From assembly GCF_027889715.1 (NCBI RefSeq), contig NZ_JAPJZH010000005.1, positions 124,001 through 188,000 of the forward strand: a stretch of DNA of 64,000 bases, read 5' to 3'. Origin of the DNA: Allohoeflea poritis. GTDB taxonomy: Bacteria; Pseudomonadota; Alphaproteobacteria; Rhizobiales; Rhizobiaceae. The stretch's first letter is position 1. The number at the start of each line of letters is the position of its first letter. Shown piece by piece: positions 61,738 through 64,000 of this stretch. Position numbers and translations under genes: made by a program. The notes under the pieces were generated by a model. That model was not told where the DNA came from and made no database searches. It saw only the letters and a list, made by a program, of their open reading frames with translations.

Positions 61738-62741
61738 CACAGGCGGGCGAACGGATGAGCGCCGATGCGGTGCATGCGCTGATATGCGGCGCGCTGGAAC
61801 GCAGCAACACATCGCCGCAAAATGCGGCCAGCGTCGCCGATGCGCTGCTTGCTGCCGAACTTGCCGGCCAGAGGGGCCACGGCCTGCGCCGGGTCCCGAC
61901 CTATGCGGCGCAGGCTGCCGTCGGCAAGGTCGACGGTCATGCCGTGCCCGGCCTCGAACAGCACCGGCCGGCGGCGGCGCTGGTCGATGCCGCAAACGGC
62001 TTTGCCTATCCCGCCATTGTGCTCGCGCATGACTGGCTGGCCAGGACCTGCCCGGAACAGGGGATCGCCATTGCGGGCATCACCCGCTCGCATCATTGCG
62101 GCGTTGCCGGTGTCATCGTCGAGCAGCTCGCCGAGCAGGGTCTTGCTGCCATGCTCTTTGCCAACACGCCGGCGGCGATGGCGCCGTGGGGCGGCAAGCG
62201 CGCGCTTTACGGCACGAACCCGATCGCCTTCTCCGCGCCGCTTGCCGATGGCGATCCCGTGACGGTCGACATATCGCTTTCACGGGTCGCGCGCGGCAAG
62301 ATCATGGCCGCGAACCAGAGCGGCGATGCCATTCCCGAAGGTTGGGCCTTCGATGCGGACGGCCAGCCGACCACCGATCCCGCGGCGGCGCTCGCGGGCA
62401 CCATGGCGCCGCTCGGCGATGCCAAGGGCACGGTGCTGGCACTGATGGTCGAGTTGATGTGCGCCGGTCTCACGGGTGCCAACTACAGCTATGAGCAGAC
62501 CTCGTTCCTCAACGCGGAAGGCGGGCCGCCGGGCGCCGGACAGACACTGATCGCCTTTGACCCCGGTCTTTTCGGCAGCGACGGGCGGGCGCGCTTCGCG
62601 GCCATGGCGCGGATGATCGAGGAGACGGAGGGCGCCAGGCTGCCGGGACGGCGCCGGCAATCGCTGCGACATGACCTCAGCGCCAACGGCATTCCCGTCG
62701 ATATGAAGCTGATCGCGGATATCGAGGCGATCGGTCTTTAG
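61734..62741 (+). CDS. comC: (R)-sulfolactate dehydrogenase, ComC type (Ldh_2 family)
   Basis: A 335-residue malate/L-lactate dehydrogenase-family enzyme with GQRGHGLRRVPTYA, the catalytic His in GITRSHHCGVAG, MAPWGGKRALYGTNPIAFSAP and a late C-terminal substrate helix. ComC reduces sulfopyruvate to (R)-sulfolactate. Start ATG at 61734 overlaps the slcC stop. A frame that seems to start near 61000 is the wrong reading of slcC and is not coding there. The stop codon is the first three bases of a repeat end. Confidence 0.85.
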   Translation: MTQAGERMSADAVHALICGALERSNTSPQNAASVADALLAAELAGQRGHGLRRVPTYAAQAAVGKVDGHAVPGLEQHRPAAALVDAANGFAYPAIVLAHDWLARTCPEQGIAIAGITRSHHCGVAGVIVEQLAEQGLAAMLFANTPAAMAPWGGKRALYGTNPIAFSAPLADGDPVTVDISLSRVARGKIMAANQSGDAIPEGWAFDADGQPTTDPAAALAGTMAPLGDAKGTVLALMVELMCAGLTGANYSYEQTSFLNAEGGPPGAGQTLIAFDPGLFGSDGRARFAAMARMIEETEGARLPGRRRQSLRHDLSANGIPVDMKLIADIEAIGL

Positions 62742-62771
62742 AGCGTGTCTGGCTTAGCTTCAAGCATTTGA
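62739..62771. repeat. Repeat end related to the 22471 element
   Basis: TAGAGCGTGTCTGGC... for 33 bp matches the left end of the 22471-22683 element at 27 of 33 positions, including the last 8 bases GCATTTGA. Only one end is present here. Its first three bases are the comC stop codon. Confidence 0.75.
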
Positions 62772-62851
62772 TGGCGGGTCGGTGTTCCTTCCCTTGTCAT
62801 GCGTTTTTCATAGTTTAAAGGCATGGAGGTCCGGATCGATGCGAGGCCTTC

Positions 62852-63772
62852 ATGACAGACAGCATGTTTTCGGCGCCCGGCCGATTCTTCCGGGGAAATC
62901 TGCATACCCACAGCAACCGCTCCGACGGTGCCCTTGAGGCGGAGGAAGTGTGCCGGCGTTACAAGGCGGAAGGTTACGACTTTCTGGCGCTGACCGATCA
63001 TTTTGTCGGGTTGTACGACTATCCGATCACCGACACGGCGCCCTTTCGGGACAATCAGTTCACGACAATTCTCGGCGCCGAGCTGCATTCGGGCGCCATG
63101 GCCAATGGCGAGCTGTGGCATATTCTCGCCGTCGGGTTGCCGGAGGATTTCGAAGCGCCGAACGCGCCGCATTTCAAGCCGGTCGAAGAACAGGAAAGCG
63201 GCGCCGAGATTGCCCGCCGGGCGCGCGAGGCCGGTGCCTATGTGGCGATTGCCCACCCGCAATGGTCGGCACTGACCATGGAGGATGCGCGCACGATCGA
63301 CGCGGCGCATGCGGTCGAGGCCTATAATCACGGCTGCGCCGTCGGCGCCGACCGCGCGGACGGCTTCCATACGCTTGACCTGCTCTTGTCGGAAGGCCGC
63401 AGGCTCGATCTTTGCGCAACGGACGACGCCCATTTCACCGAACCCGACTATTTCGGCGGCTGGGTCATGGTCAAGGCGCAGGAAAACCGCCCGGAAAGTC
63501 TTTTGGAGGCGCTCAAGGCGGGCCACTACTATTCGAGCCAGGGTCCCGATTTCGTCAATATCTCATGGGGCGAGAAGTCGGTGGATATCGAAAGCAGCGC
63601 CGTTTCCTCGGTGATTGTCCAGGGACAGGGCTCGGCGGCGGTCGCCGTGCATGGCGAGGCGATGACCAAAACGCAGGTGCCGCTGATCCGTTTCACCGAT
63701 TCACCCTGGCTGCGGGTAACGATCGTCGACCGCGCCGGCAAGCGTGCCTGGTGCAATCCGGTCTGGCGATAG
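62852..63772 (+). CDS. PHP-domain metallohydrolase (CehA/McbA-like)
   Basis: A 306-residue protein with the PHP signature: GNLHTHSNRSDGALEAEEVC (His-x-His and Asp), LALTDHF, ILGAELHSG and CATDDAHFTEPDYFGGW. It is a metal-dependent hydrolase, similar to CehA/McbA carbaryl hydrolases. It follows the sulfolactate genes, but a role with a sulfosugar ester or glycoside is conjecture. The stop codon is again the start of a repeat end. Confidence 0.85.
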   Translation: MTDSMFSAPGRFFRGNLHTHSNRSDGALEAEEVCRRYKAEGYDFLALTDHFVGLYDYPITDTAPFRDNQFTTILGAELHSGAMANGELWHILAVGLPEDFEAPNAPHFKPVEEQESGAEIARRAREAGAYVAIAHPQWSALTMEDARTIDAAHAVEAYNHGCAVGADRADGFHTLDLLLSEGRRLDLCATDDAHFTEPDYFGGWVMVKAQENRPESLLEALKAGHYYSSQGPDFVNISWGEKSVDIESSAVSSVIVQGQGSAAVAVHGEAMTKTQVPLIRFTDSPWLRVTIVDRAGKRAWCNPVWR

Positions 63773-63790
63773 AGCGTGTCCGGTTCAGCC
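63770..63790. repeat. Truncated repeat end
   Basis: TAGAGCGTGTCCGGTTCAGCC matches the 62739 copy at 17 of 21 positions. It starts in the stop codon of the PHP gene and runs into the stop of the convergent response regulator. Confidence 0.55.
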
Positions 63791-64000
63791 CTCCGGGTCA
63801 TAGACGTAGCCGATGCCGCGGACCGTCTTGATGACCGAGGGTTTTTCGGGGTTGCGCTCGATCTTGCGGCGCAGGCGCGAGATGCGGATATCGATGGACC
63901 GGTCGAACGGGTCCCAGCTTCGGTCATGTGCCTGTTCGAGAATCTGGTCGCGGTTGAGAACCCGGCCCTTGTTTTCGGCGAATGCCTTCAGGAGATTGAA
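63785..64000 (-). CDS. OmpR/PhoB-family response regulator, C-terminal part (5'-truncated)
   Basis: The last 71 residues of a winged-helix DNA-binding domain run to the window edge: LLKAFAENKGRVLNRDQILEQ, WDPFDRSIDIRISRLRRKIE and IKTVRGIGYVYDPEG. This is the effector domain of an OmpR-type two-component regulator; the receiver domain lies outside. Its partner kinase and signal are unknown. Convergent with the PHP gene. Confidence 0.9.
   Translation of the reverse strand, partial: FNLLKAFAENKGRVLNRDQILEQAHDRSWDPFDRSIDIRISRLRRKIERNPEKPSVIKTVRGIGYVYDPEG

Overview
The window is a high-GC chromosomal segment from an alphaproteobacterium, most likely a free-living, probably marine member of the Hyphomicrobiales (Rhizobiales). 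The evidence is the gene content and order: xerD / small membrane protein / aroK-aroB-CNNM, bolA / J-domain protein / cobS-cobT (aerobic cobaltochelatase), phaR / phaA-phaB, a Suv3-like helicase / hslR / fdxA / carD / rpoH2, and MetA with Glu111. No tRNA, rRNA, CRISPR array or transposase was seen. About 60 protein genes are supported, most in tight operons.

Layout. 1-10 kb: end of an M20 amidohydrolase, D,D-carboxypeptidase, CobW-type GTPase, TusA-like protein, YafK-type L,D-transpeptidase lipoprotein, accA, xerD, a 48-residue membrane protein, aroK, aroB and a CorC/CNNM protein. 10-18 kb: bolA, a J-domain protein, cobST, a phytase-like esterase, a queuosine-precursor transporter with a probable preQ1-I riboswitch over its start codon, rpmB, an EamA exporter and a YhhN protein. 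18-26 kb: a CHASE-PAS-GGDEF-EAL protein, gloB, a methyltransferase, a 213-bp palindromic element and the PHB genes phaR/phaA/phaB. 25.6-26.3 kb is a gene-free stretch rich in GANTC and TTAA sites. 26-32.5 kb: helicase, hslR, fdxA, carD, rpoH2. 32.5-36 kb is a small catabolic island (FCD-GntR regulator, Asp/Glu racemase-like enzyme, metal-less M24 protein, nitrilase-family hydrolase) with paired TGTACA operators. 36-42 kb: M48 lipoprotein, thiBPQ under a TPP riboswitch, thiN. 42-48 kb: ABC-F ATPase, MoxR ATPase, metA, VWA protein, aldose 1-epimerase.

48-63.8 kb is the most interesting part: a regulon read here as complete or near-complete breakdown of the plant and algal sulfosugar sulfoquinovose down to sulfite and pyruvate. 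It has a TRAP transporter, a Gfo/Idh/MocA protein (candidate NAD-dependent sulfoquinovosidase), a fucose-isomerase-like protein (candidate sulfoquinovose isomerase), a YihV-like sulfofructose kinase that keeps the Asn109/Arg138 sulfonate pocket, a YihT/LacD-type aldolase, and the sulfolactate module suyA-suyB-slcC-comC. Four near-identical palindromes (core TCTTRTATATTATATAAGA) stand before the transporter, the binding-protein gene, the kinase gene, and between the UTRA-GntR regulator and suyA. They tie the pieces into one probable regulon. The step missing from the window is sulfolactaldehyde dehydrogenase, and no sulfite exporter or oxidase is visible. The window ends in the C-terminus of an OmpR-type response regulator.
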